Positions 7,290 to 13,232 are shown, numbered from the stretch's first letter. The stretch is 13,993 nucleotides of DNA from an uncultured Oscillospiraceae bacterium (GCA_934590355.1 CAKTOX010000034.1:1-13993); one strand, 5' to 3'. Numbers and translations: made by a program. Notes: generated by a model not told the origin, from the letters alone.

Positions 7290-7988
7290 ATGAAAAAAAG
7301 CATAGGTGAAATTTTGAATTCAAGACGCCGTGAGCTCGGCATTTCGCAGTCCGAGCTTGCCGCAAGGCTGCGCGGCGACGGCATAGACATAACAAATCAG
7401 GCGATCTCCAAGTGGGAGACCGGAAGCACGCTGCCGAATGCGAAGCAGTTTCTGTCGCTGTGCTCGGCGCTGAGCATCGACGATATAGGCGGGGTGTTCT
7501 GCGAGGGCAGCGGCGAGGGTGTGCTCGCCGGACTCAACGCAGTAGGCAGGCGAAAGGCGCTTGACTATATCGAGCTTCTGCGCGAGAGCGGGCGCTTCCG
7601 GGTTCAGCCGGAGCCTATCGTGCTTCGCACCCTGCCGCTGTATTCCCTCGCGGTATCCGCCGGCACGGGACAGTTTCTCGACGGCGAGGACTATGAGATG
7701 ACCGAGGTCGGTCCCGAGGTGCCGGAGGGCGCGAACTTCGGCGTGCGTGTCGCGGGAGACAGCATGGAGCCGAAATTCCACGACGGGCAGACAGTTTGGG
7801 TCAAACAGCAGCGCGACCTCAAGACGGGCGAGATAGGCATTTTCCTCTACGACGGCTGCGCATATTTAAAGCAGCTTGCCGCCTCCGGGGATTATCTTGT
7901 GCTGCACTCGTTAAATCCCGCTTATCCCGACATTAAGATTTCCCCTGCCCTGCCCCTGCGCGTGCTCGGAAAGGTGCTAGCAGCATAA
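7290..7988 (+). CDS. XRE-family repressor with S24 (LexA/CI-like) self-cleaving domain
   Basis: SOS-type transcription repressor. Residue numbers here count from GTG 7287. An N-terminal helix-turn-helix at about 6-65 (ILNSRRRELGISQSELAARL, then ITNQAISKWETGSTLPNAKQ) is XRE-like. The C-terminal S24 peptidase domain shows a probable Ala125-Gly126 cleavage site in SAGTGQFLD, catalytic Ser159 in VAGDSMEP and a candidate catalytic Lys195 in AYLKQL. All the parts needed for RecA-stimulated self-cleavage are present. AGGAGG at 7278-7283 fits ATG 7290 (6 nt) better than GTG 7287 (3 nt), so 232 aa is preferred. It resembles HdiR-type repressors of Firmicutes, which combine XRE and S24 domains. Divergent from a Y-family polymerase, its probable target, and probably autoregulated through the operator-like repeats. 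It is not canonical LexA, which has a winged-helix N-terminus. Confidence 0.9.
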   Translation: MKKSIGEILNSRRRELGISQSELAARLRGDGIDITNQAISKWETGSTLPNAKQFLSLCSALSIDDIGGVFCEGSGEGVLAGLNAVGRRKALDYIELLRESGRFRVQPEPIVLRTLPLYSLAVSAGTGQFLDGEDYEMTEVGPEVPEGANFGVRVAGDSMEPKFHDGQTVWVKQQRDLKTGEIGIFLYDGCAYLKQLAASGDYLVLHSLNPAYPDIKISPALPLRVLGKVLAA

Positions 7989-7990
7989 GC

Positions 7991-8008
7991 TGCGTAAGTT
8001 GCGTAAGT
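7991..8008 (+). repeat. Tandem 9-bp repeat
   Basis: TGCGTAAGT occurs twice back to back just after the repressor stop codon and before its terminator. Probably incidental. Confidence 0.8.
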
Positions 8009-8009
8009 A

Positions 8010-8041
8010 AAAAAACACCGCTCACATGAGCGGTGTTTTTT
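8010..8041 (+). terminator. Intrinsic terminator of the repressor gene (copy 1 of a repeated palindrome)
   Basis: Stem ACACCGCTCA pairs with TGAGCGGTGT around the central CA, flanked by an A-run and followed by TTTTTT. The same 30-bp palindrome recurs at 8262-8291. It lies 21 bp after the repressor stop codon. Confidence 0.9.
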
Positions 8042-8261
8042 AGACTGTCGAAAAACTTATGCTGCCAAGGAAAGATAACCGCGCAGCGGGGGAGCTTGAG
8101 GGGGGCAAGACCCGCCTCAAGTTGGATTATAGCCATCAAAAACGCCTGAGCTATCAGGCTTTTTGACGAGCGAAGCGAGATTTTTCGTGAAGCGCAAGCT
8201 TCTCAAAAAATGTGGCGTTTTTTCAGCGTGCAAAAAAGTCACAGACTTTTTTGACGCGCTG
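8042..8261. repeat. Hairpin-rich gene-free spacer between identical terminators
   Basis: No gene is seen here. The stretch is almost continuous secondary structure: a hairpin at 8095-8121 (CTTGAGG...CCTCAAG, one internal mismatch); a bidirectional terminator-like stem at 8137-8165 (GCCTGA-GCTA-TCAGGC with flanking A and T runs); GAAGC-GCAA-GCTTC at 8191-8204; and a long two-part stem at 8214-8270 (CAAAAAAGTC-ACA-GACTTTTTTG inside, GGCGTTTTTTCAGCG with CGCTGAAAAACACC outside). The last one competes for the left arm of the terminator at 8262-8291. It may be a dispersed intergenic repeat element of this genome; that is inference. Confidence 0.6.
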
Positions 8262-8291
8262 AAAAACACCGCTCACATGAGCGGTGTTTTT
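8262..8291 (-). terminator. Intrinsic terminator of infC-rpmI-rplT (copy 2 of the palindrome)
   Basis: Same palindrome as 8010-8041: AAAAACACCGCTCA and its complement around CA. Read on the minus strand it lies 10 bp after the rplT stop codon and ends in a T-run. Its distal arm can also pair with 8214-8228. Confidence 0.85.
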
Positions 8292-8301
8292 GATTTGTAA
8301 A

Positions 8302-8655
8302 TTACTTCGCTGCCTTTGCCTTCTCGCACAGAGCGGTGAAGGCTGCGGGATCGTGGATAGCGGTCTCGGAGAGCATCTTGCGGTTCATGTCGATGCCGGC
8401 GAGCTTCAGGCCGTGCATAAAGGTGGAGTAGTTCATTCCGTTTGCCTTGCATGCGGCGCTGATACGGGTGATCCAGAGCTGGCGGAAGTCGCGCTTCTTC
8501 TGCTTGCGGCCGACGTATGCGTAGCGACCGGACTTCATCATCTGCTCCTGAGCCATCTTGTAGTGGCGGGACTTGTTGCCCCAATAGCCCTTTGCCAGGC
8601 CAAGGATCTTATTTCTATGTTTGCGGGTCATCATTGCGCCCTTAACTCTTGCCAT
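8302..8655 (-). CDS. rplT: 50S ribosomal protein L20
   Basis: The 117-aa protein matches L20 along its full length: start MARVKGAMMTRKHRNKIL, central GYWGNKSRHYKMAQEQ and the RDFRQLWITRISAACK block near residues 56-71. L20 binds 23S rRNA early in 50S assembly and in Firmicutes also represses its own operon by binding the mRNA leader. The start ATG has AGGAGG 9 nt upstream. Last gene of infC-rpmI-rplT, 37 bp after rpmI, followed by an intrinsic terminator. Confidence 0.98.
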   Translation of the reverse strand: MARVKGAMMTRKHRNKILGLAKGYWGNKSRHYKMAQEQMMKSGRYAYVGRKQKKRDFRQLWITRISAACKANGMNYSTFMHGLKLAGIDMNRKMLSETAIHDPAAFTALCEKAKAAK

Positions 8656-8692
8656 TTGTCATTTCCTCCTATCAGTAACAGTACGCCCTTAA

Positions 8693-8890
8693 TTATTTGT
8701 AAGGGATCATCTTTTTGATGGTTGCCTCGTTGGTCACGTCGGCAATTGCGCCGGAACGCAGACGGCGGCAGCGCTTGGTGTCCTTCTTGGTGAGGATATG
8801 GCTCTTGAACGCATGAGCGCGCTTTACTTTACCGGTCTTGGTGAGATTGAATCTCTTCTTAGCACCGCTGTGGGTCTTAAGTTTAGGCAT
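8693..8890 (-). CDS. rpmI: 50S ribosomal protein L35
   Basis: The 65-aa basic protein starts MPKLKTHSGAKKRFNLTKTG and has the L35 pattern throughout (KRAHAFKSHILTKKDTKRCR at about 23-42). It is a small component of the 50S subunit. AGGAGA precedes the ATG by 7 nt. It lies between infC (59 bp upstream) and rplT (37 bp downstream), the conserved bacterial order. Confidence 0.97.
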   Translation of the reverse strand: MPKLKTHSGAKKRFNLTKTGKVKRAHAFKSHILTKKDTKRCRRLRSGAIADVTNEATIKKMIPYK

Positions 8891-8949
8891 GGTTAGTTCT
8901 CCTTCCGTATGATGCTGTTATCAGAAAATTTGTCTGTAATAACCATTGG

Positions 8950-9558
8950 TCAGTTGTCCTTTTCCGCCGCTGCGGCAGCCTCTGCCTCAGCCTGCTTTCT
9001 GGCGGCTTCCTTTTCCTTCTGTGCCTTCTTGACTGCCGCGGCAGACTTCGGAGACAGGAACATGGACATATTGCGCCCTTCGAGCTTGGGCGCCTTATCG
9101 AGGTTTGCTATCTCGTCGCACCTTGCGGCAAAGTCACGCAGAATGACCTCGCCCAGATGAGTGTGCGCCATCTCGCGGCCGCGGAAGCGAATCGAAACCT
9201 TTACGCGGTCGCCGTCAGCAAGAAATTTGAGCGCGCTCTTGAGCTTCGTGTTCAGGTCGTTCTCGCCGATGCCCGGAGACATGCGGATCTCCTTGACTTC
9301 CATGACACGCTGATTCTTTTTGGCTTCCTTTTCACGCTTCGACTGCTCAAAGCGATACTTGCCGTAGTCCATGATCTTGCAGACGGGGGGCTTTGCCATG
9401 GGCGAGATCTTGACCAGATCCAGCTCCTTCTCTTCTGCAATCTTCAGGGCTGCCTCGACGGGCATGATGCCGAGCTGCTCGCCGTCGTCGCCTATAACGC
9501 GTATTTCCTTGTCGATGATCTCCTCGTTGATCTCATGATTCTGATTCACGCTTGCGAT
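8950..9558 (-). CDS. infC: Translation initiation factor IF-3 (probable ATC start, C-terminal extension)
   Basis: IF-3 binds the 30S subunit and checks initiator tRNA and start codon. Recognisable along the whole length: HEINEEIIDKEIRVIGDDGEQLGI at the N-terminus, KPPVCKIMDYGKYRFEQSK (linker region), IRMSPGIGENDLNTKL and VKVSIRFRGREMAH in the C-domain, and GRNMSMFLSPK. Start choice: no ATG lies near the family N-terminus; GGAGG (positions 9569-9573 on the plus strand) is 9 nt upstream of an in-frame ATC at 9558, giving 202 aa. GTG 9549 is the alternative but is about 18 nt from the ribosome binding site. A rare AUU/AUC start is known for infC in other bacteria and serves autoregulation. After FLSPK there is an extra tail of about 30 residues rich in Ala, Glu and Lys, longer than usual. 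First gene of the operon. Confidence 0.93.
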   Translation of the reverse strand: MASVNQNHEINEEIIDKEIRVIGDDGEQLGIMPVEAALKIAEEKELDLVKISPMAKPPVCKIMDYGKYRFEQSKREKEAKKNQRVMEVKEIRMSPGIGENDLNTKLKSALKFLADGDRVKVSIRFRGREMAHTHLGEVILRDFAARCDEIANLDKAPKLEGRNMSMFLSPKSAAAVKKAQKEKEAARKQAEAEAAAAAEKDN

Positions 9559-9708
9559 TGTTAAACACCTCCATAAATGCAAAAAACGGATGCTTTCAGG
9601 CATCCGCACACAAAAACAGCGTTCCCTTTCGGAACGATGCTATTGACCGAAGCGCGCCTTTTGCGGCTCGGTGAGGTCGGTGGATGCCGTACCTACTTTG
9701 TTTTCAGC
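9559..9708 (-). promoter_or_regulatory. infC leader with L20-type transcription attenuator
   Basis: A leader of about 150 nt lies between the promoter and infC. Near its end is a terminator: CGGATGC-CTGAAA-GCATCCG followed by TTTTTT (9606-9581 on the minus strand). The 5' arm GGATGCC (9605-9599) is fully complementary to GGCATCC earlier in the leader (9688-9682), so the two can form a mutually exclusive antiterminator. This matches the logic of the L20 leader known from Bacillus infC-rpmI-rplT, where L20 binding favours termination. A small stem GTTCC-GAAAG-GGAAC lies between them (minus strand, about 9635-9621). Confidence 0.75.
9581..9606 (-). terminator. Attenuator hairpin upstream of infC
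   Basis: A 7-bp GC-containing stem (CGGATGC/GCATCCG), 6-nt loop, then six T on the minus strand, ending about 8 nt before the infC ribosome binding site. Confidence 0.82.
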
Positions 9709-9714
9709 TATACT

Positions 9715-9743
9715 AATATATCAGCACCTTGACCGTATGTCAA
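9715..9743 (-). promoter_or_regulatory. Promoter of infC-rpmI-rplT
   Basis: Minus strand: TTGACA (9743-9738), 17-bp spacer, TATATT (9720-9715). The -35 is part of the palindrome CTTGAC-N5-GTCAAG at 9728-9744. Confidence 0.8.
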
Positions 9744-9790
9744 GGATTTTTTCGGATAAATTGCAAACAATAGCTCCGGAGTGATGCTTT

Positions 9791-10171
9791 TTGGAGCTTT
9801 TGCTTATATATGCGCTCGGCGCGGAGCTTTACGGCGCGATCGAAATACTCTGGCGCGGCAGGACGCACTGGACAATGCTGCTTTGCGGCGGCGTATGCTT
9901 TACGATAATGTATCTCATAAGCGCCGCCGCGCTGCCGTTTTGGTTAAAATGCGTTCTCAGCGCCCTTGCCGTTACGCTCGTGGAGCTGATCGCGGGGATA
10001 TTGGTTAACATAATATTCGCATGGGACGTCTGGGACTATTCGCAGATGGCGTTTAACCTTCTCGGTCAGATATGCCCCGTGTTCAGTCTGTGCTGGCTCA
10101 TGCTGTCCGTCCCCGGGCTTATGCTGTGCGCCGTGATGCGAAGGCTGTTTCAGTCGTCTTTATTTTTATGA
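9791..10171 (+). CDS. Small membrane protein, putative ABC-transporter type IV (CmpB) family
   Basis: A 126-aa integral membrane protein with about four hydrophobic segments (2-16, 28-45, 51-75 and 92-116). It carries patterns I associate with the CmpB-like 'putative ABC transporter type IV' family: the GRTHWTM loop near residues 23-29, a membrane-embedded Glu in VELIAGILVN, and WDVWDYSQMAFNLLGQIC near 78-95. Members have no proven function. Start: TTG at 9791 with GGAG 9 nt upstream; no in-frame ATG is nearby. It is divergent from infC and its 3' end overlaps the small gene on the other strand by 22 bp. No clear promoter or terminator of its own is visible. Confidence 0.7.
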   Translation: MELLLIYALGAELYGAIEILWRGRTHWTMLLCGGVCFTIMYLISAAALPFWLKCVLSALAVTLVELIAGILVNIIFAWDVWDYSQMAFNLLGQICPVFSLCWLMLSVPGLMLCAVMRRLFQSSLFL

Positions 10172-10332
10172 AAGGCGTAGTAGGCGAAGTACGCCGCGGC
10201 GCTGCCGGTCAGAACGCTCCATATGCTCGCCCAGCTTTGAGAGCGGGGCGCGATGAAGTACGAGCCGGCGACAAGAAGCGCCGCCGCGATGATAAGGCCT
10301 ATTATGCTCACGACCCTTCCCGGTCTGCGCAT
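10150..10332 (-). CDS. Hypothetical two-helix membrane protein, downstream of deoC
   Basis: A 60-aa protein with two hydrophobic segments, about 8-28 (VVSIIGLIIAAALLVAGSYF) and 34-54 (WASIWSVLTGSAAAYFAYYA), a basic start MRRPGR and a charged end HKNKDD. The ATG at 10332 has AGG about 8 nt upstream and lies 16 bp after the deoC stop, so it probably shares that transcript. Its last 22 bp overlap the convergent 3' end of the CmpB-like gene. I do not recognise a family. The good ribosome binding site, hydropathy pattern and spacing argue for a real gene. Confidence 0.6.
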   Translation of the reverse strand: MRRPGRVVSIIGLIIAAALLVAGSYFIAPRSQSWASIWSVLTGSAAAYFAYYAFHKNKDD

Positions 10333-10348
10333 TTAAAGCACCTGCCTA

Positions 10349-11038
10349 TCAGTAGCTCTCGCCGTCGTTTTCGGCGCTGCCCTCGTTCTCAAGCTGCATT
10401 GCGAGCTTGACGATGCGGCTCGTGCCGAGGCGGGTCGCGCCGAGAGCAATGAAATCCTCTGCGTCCTGAAGGTTGGAGATACCGCCGGCTGCCTTGACCT
10501 GAAGGGTCTCGGGGCTGCAGCGGCGCATGAGCTCAACATCGTGGCGGGTAGCGCCGCCGGTGCTGAAGCCGGTGGAGGTCTTTATGAAGTCCGCGCCGCA
10601 GTCGGCAACGATGGTGCAAAGGCGCATCTTCTCCTCGTCGGTGAGCAGGCAGCACTCGATTATGACCTTGAGTATCTTGCCCATGCAGGAGCGGCGTACT
10701 GCCTTGATATCCTCGGCAACGTCCTCCCAGCAGCCGTCCTTGACCATGGAGAGATTGATGACCATGTCGATCTCGTCCGCGCCGTTAGCGACAGCATCTG
10801 CGGTCTCGAAGGCCTTGGTCGCGGTGGACATATAGCCGTTGGGGAAGCCGATGACGGTGCAGATCTTCATCTTGTCGCCGACATAGCGCTTTGCGCCGGG
10901 AACGTGTGCGGGCGGGATGCAGACGGATGCGCACTCGTACTTGATCGCCTGGTCGCAGAGCTTTCTTATCTCCGCCTCGGTGCAATCAACTCTCAGCAGG
11001 GTGTGGTCGCAGTATTTGAGGATTTCCTTTATATCCAT
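10349..11038 (-). CDS. deoC: Deoxyribose-phosphate aldolase
   Basis: Class I aldolase that splits 2-deoxyribose 5-phosphate into glyceraldehyde 3-phosphate and acetaldehyde, for catabolism of deoxynucleosides. From the ATG at 11038 (229 aa) the features are: DHTLL near 11-15; EIDMVIN with the proton-relay Asp91; KVIIECCLL near 124-132; the Schiff-base Lys153 in DFIKTSTGFSTGGAT; and Lys182 in VKAAGGI. An upstream in-frame start at 11086 would lie at or before the transcription start, so ATG 11038, with AAAGGA about 11 nt upstream, is preferred. A small membrane protein gene follows 16 bp downstream. No nucleoside phosphorylase or deo regulator is adjacent. Confidence 0.95.
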   Translation of the reverse strand: MDIKEILKYCDHTLLRVDCTEAEIRKLCDQAIKYECASVCIPPAHVPGAKRYVGDKMKICTVIGFPNGYMSTATKAFETADAVANGADEIDMVINLSMVKDGCWEDVAEDIKAVRRSCMGKILKVIIECCLLTDEEKMRLCTIVADCGADFIKTSTGFSTGGATRHDVELMRRCSPETLQVKAAGGISNLQDAEDFIALGATRLGTSRIVKLAMQLENEGSAENDGESY

Positions 11039-11074
11039 GTGTTTCTGTTTCCTTTCAAAATGGTTGTGAAGTCT

Positions 11075-11103
11075 ATTATATTGCAAATGCGCCGCATATT
11101 CAA
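11075..11103 (-). promoter_or_regulatory. deoC promoter
   Basis: Minus strand: TTGAAT (11103-11098), 17-bp spacer, TATAAT (11080-11075). It lies inside a region flanked by the inverted repeat CAAAATGGTT (11056-11065) and AACCATTTTG (11131-11140), a possible operator pair or chance. Confidence 0.72.
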
Positions 11104-11161
11104 GCGTTTGTACTTAATATACTTAACAAAAACCATTTTGATTAAGGACCGGAACAGACAT

Positions 11162-11773
11162 ATGGAAGAAAACACTGTAACAAACCTTGCTCAGCTCACG
11201 GGAGTCATAACGTCGGCTCCGGCTGTTTCACACGTTTCGCGCGGCGAGACCTTCTACACCTTTGCGCTCACGGTAAGGCGGCTTTCGGGCGCGGCAGACA
11301 CGATAAACGTCATTGCGCGCAGGGAGCTTTTGGACACGATTGACGCTTCGGAGCTTCAAAAGCTGCGTGTTACGGGCGAACTGAGATCGTTCAACAACAA
11401 AAGCGGCGAGGGCGCCAAGCTCGTCATAACGGTATTCGCAAAGGAGCTGTGCCCCTGCTCGGGCGAGGACGAGGACGAGAATATCGTTCGGCTCACCGGC
11501 ACACTGTGCAAGCCGCCCAATCTTCGCGTGACGCCGATGGGCAGGGATATCTGCGACCTCATGCTCGCCGTCAACCGCAAATACGGGCGCTCGGACTATC
11601 TGCCCTGCATCACATGGGGGCTCAAGGCACGCGAGGCGTCGTATTGGGACACGGGCACCTGCGTTTCGCTCGAGGGCAGGATACAAAGCCGCAGCTACAT
11701 AAAGCTCATAGGCGGCGAGGCGGTCGAGAAAACCGCCTTTGAGGTCTCCGTGACGGAAATATCGGAGGTATGA
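11162..11773 (+). CDS. Tandem-OB single-stranded DNA-binding-like protein
   Basis: The 203-aa protein appears to hold two consecutive SSB-type OB folds. Domain 1 (about 9-97): LTGVITSAPAVSHVSRGETF, then FALTVRRLSGAADTINVIA, then LRVTGELRSF. Domain 2 (about 107-201): VRLTGTLCKPPNLRVTPMGR, then LMLAVNRKYGRSDYLPCITW, then CVSLEGRIQSRSY, then FEVSVTEI. Domain 2 follows the classic SSB strand pattern (PCITWG, GRIQSR); domain 1 is more divergent. A short acidic linker (GEDEDE, 101-106) joins them, and the acidic SSB C-terminal tail that recruits partners is missing. Start ATG 11162, with GGAA 7 nt upstream. The frame is open far upstream over deoC, but that is antisense and has no ribosome binding site. 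Function beyond ssDNA binding is unknown. Confidence 0.75.
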   Translation: MEENTVTNLAQLTGVITSAPAVSHVSRGETFYTFALTVRRLSGAADTINVIARRELLDTIDASELQKLRVTGELRSFNNKSGEGAKLVITVFAKELCPCSGEDEDENIVRLTGTLCKPPNLRVTPMGRDICDLMLAVNRKYGRSDYLPCITWGLKAREASYWDTGTCVSLEGRIQSRSYIKLIGGEAVEKTAFEVSVTEISEV

Positions 11774-11778
11774 AATTG

Positions 11779-11801
11779 CCCCCGGCACGGCGTGTCGGGG
11801 G
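11779..11801. terminator. Strong hairpin between convergent ssb-like gene and lysA
   Basis: CCCCCGGCAC-GGC-GTGTCGGGGG, a 10-bp stem with one G-T pair and a 3-nt loop, 5 bp after the SSB-like stop codon. It has no good T-run on either side, so it may be a weak terminator or a stability hairpin. Confidence 0.55.
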
Positions 11802-11822
11802 TGATATTACGGCCTATAAATC

Positions 11823-13142
11823 TTATAAATCGTTTCTGCATATATCCTCAAGGCTCTCGCGGCGCACCGCAAGGCTGCACTCCCCCGCTCGGAGCATCAC
11901 TATGGGCGGGCGCGGCACGCGGTTATAGTTTGACGCCATTGAATAGTTATACGCACCCGTGGTGCACACTGCAACAATATCGCCGCGCTCTATGCTCTCC
12001 GGCATCATGATATTCTCTCCGATTATGTCTCCGCTTTCGCAGCAGCGCCCGACCAAGGAGCAGCTGAGCTCAGCGCGCTCATGCATTTTGTTTGCCGCAA
12101 AGCAGGTGTATTTCGCGCCATAGAGCGCAAAGCGCGGGTTATCGGTCATGCCGCCGTCAACGCTGACGTAGTTTTTATAGCCCGGTATGCGCTTTAATGT
12201 TCCGACCGTGTACAGTGTCATGCCGGCATCCGCGACTATCGCCCTGCCCGGCTCCATGTGGATCACCGGCATTTTGAGCTCAAGCCGCGCACACTCTGTC
12301 TTTATTGCCGCCGCAACCTCGGATATTTTCTTTTCGACGTCAAGATACGGGTCGGACTCGACATAGCGCACGCCGTAGCCTCCGCCGAGGTCAAGCTCGC
12401 GCGTTGCAAGGCCGTATTTTTGCTTCATCATCGCAACAAATCGGAGCATTATAACGGCCGCGCGCTCGAAAACGTCCTCCGCGAACACCTGCGAGCCAAC
12501 GTGACAGTGAAAGCCCGCGAGGTCGATATGCGGCATTTTCATCGCCCTGAGCGCAAGCTCCTCGGCCTGCCCCGTCTCTATGGCGACGCCGAATTTGGAA
12601 TTTACCTTGCCCGTGGACACCGCTTCGTAGGTGTGTGGGTCTATGCCGGGAGTAAGGCGCAGCAGTACGCGCTGGGTCATTCCGCGCCGCGCAGCCTCGG
12701 TCTCTATCGCCCCCAGTTCCTCCGCATTATCCGCAACAAAGCAGCCCACGCCCTTATCCATCGCGTAGGCAACGTCCTCATCGGTCTTGTTATTTCCGTG
12801 GAAAAAAGCATTCTCCATGGGGTAGCCTGCCGAAAATGCCGTGAATATCTCGCCGCAGGACACAACGTCAATGCCCATGTCCTCCTCGCGCATTATTTCG
12901 TAAATGCGCTTAAAGGAATTTGCCTTGCTTGCGTACAGCGCCTTTGCCTCGCTGCCGAAATACTTTCTGAACGCCTGCGCGTAAACGCGGCAGTTGTGTC
13001 TGAGCCTGTCCTCGTCGATGAGATACAGCGGCGTGCCGTAATTATCCGCGAGCACGGCGGTATCCTGTCCAGCAAAATAAAGATGTCCGTTTTCACCGAT
13101 GCTTGCGTCGGTGGACAAAGGGATACACAATAAAACAACCAA
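11823..13142 (-). CDS. lysA: Diaminopimelate decarboxylase, 5' end apparently displaced
   Basis: PLP enzyme for the last step of lysine synthesis, meso-DAP to lysine. Numbered from TTG 13142: GHLYFAGQDTAVLADNYGTP near 19-38, Schiff-base Lys73 in YASKANSF, HCHVGSQ at 212-218, phosphate-binding GGGYG at 253-257, EPGRAIV at 297-303, CCESGD at 367-372 (active-site Cys from the dimer partner) and TTGAYNYSMASNYN at 394-407. The fold is full length and the C-terminus normal. The start is the oddity: within the first 80 residues there is no ATG, only TTG codons (13142, 13130, 13118), none with a ribosome binding site, and a stop lies just upstream of 13142. Family proteins usually begin about 10-15 residues before the GHL motif. 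The native start and promoter were probably lost at the junction near 13110-13145, so translation here is doubtful. Confidence 0.93.
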   Translation of the reverse strand: MVVLLCIPLSTDASIGENGHLYFAGQDTAVLADNYGTPLYLIDEDRLRHNCRVYAQAFRKYFGSEAKALYASKANSFKRIYEIMREEDMGIDVVSCGEIFTAFSAGYPMENAFFHGNNKTDEDVAYAMDKGVGCFVADNAEELGAIETEAARRGMTQRVLLRLTPGIDPHTYEAVSTGKVNSKFGVAIETGQAEELALRAMKMPHIDLAGFHCHVGSQVFAEDVFERAAVIMLRFVAMMKQKYGLATRELDLGGGYGVRYVESDPYLDVEKKISEVAAAIKTECARLELKMPVIHMEPGRAIVADAGMTLYTVGTLKRIPGYKNYVSVDGGMTDNPRFALYGAKYTCFAANKMHERAELSCSLVGRCCESGDIIGENIMMPESIERGDIVAVCTTGAYNYSMASNYNRVPRPPIVMLRAGECSLAVRRESLEDICRNDL

Positions 13143-13169
13143 ATATGGACTGCCAACCTACTGAAATTA

Positions 13170-13199
13170 CCGCCCTAATGAGACACAGGGCGGTTTTTT
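13170..13199 (+). terminator. Rightward intrinsic terminator 1
   Basis: ACCGCCCT pairs with AGGGCGGT (stem core 13170-13176 with 13187-13193) followed by TTTTTT at 13194-13199. It points rightward, yet no rightward gene lies to its left, since lysA is on the minus strand. Confidence 0.85.
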
Positions 13200-13232
13200 C
13201 ATAGGCAGAGGAAGGAGGTATCCCTACAAGCG

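Noticed and set aside
7933..8139. A 68-codon minus-strand frame across the repressor's 3' end and the hairpin block.
   Set aside because: It runs through two terminator structures and antisense to the repressor, lacks a ribosome binding site, and its residues simply reflect hairpin sequence.
10541..11161. A 5' extension of the ssb-like frame back to 10541.
   Set aside because: The stretch is antisense to deoC, and the SSB homology begins at ATG 11162 with its own ribosome binding site.
12258..13133. A 291-codon plus-strand frame opposite lysA.
   Set aside because: It is antisense to a well-conserved enzyme and resembles no family.
13145..13203. A short plus-strand frame starting at ATG 13145, whose start faintly resembles the N-terminus of element recombinases.
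   Set aside because: It is only 19 codons, has no ribosome binding site, and its end is made of the terminator stem and T-run, so it is not a credible gene or gene remnant.
13120..13224. GGGATAC at 13120-13126 and GTATCCC at 13218-13224 as possible element terminal repeats.
   Set aside because: A 7-bp match 100 bp apart is expected by chance, and the right copy lies in a Shine-Dalgarno-like stretch inside the leader.
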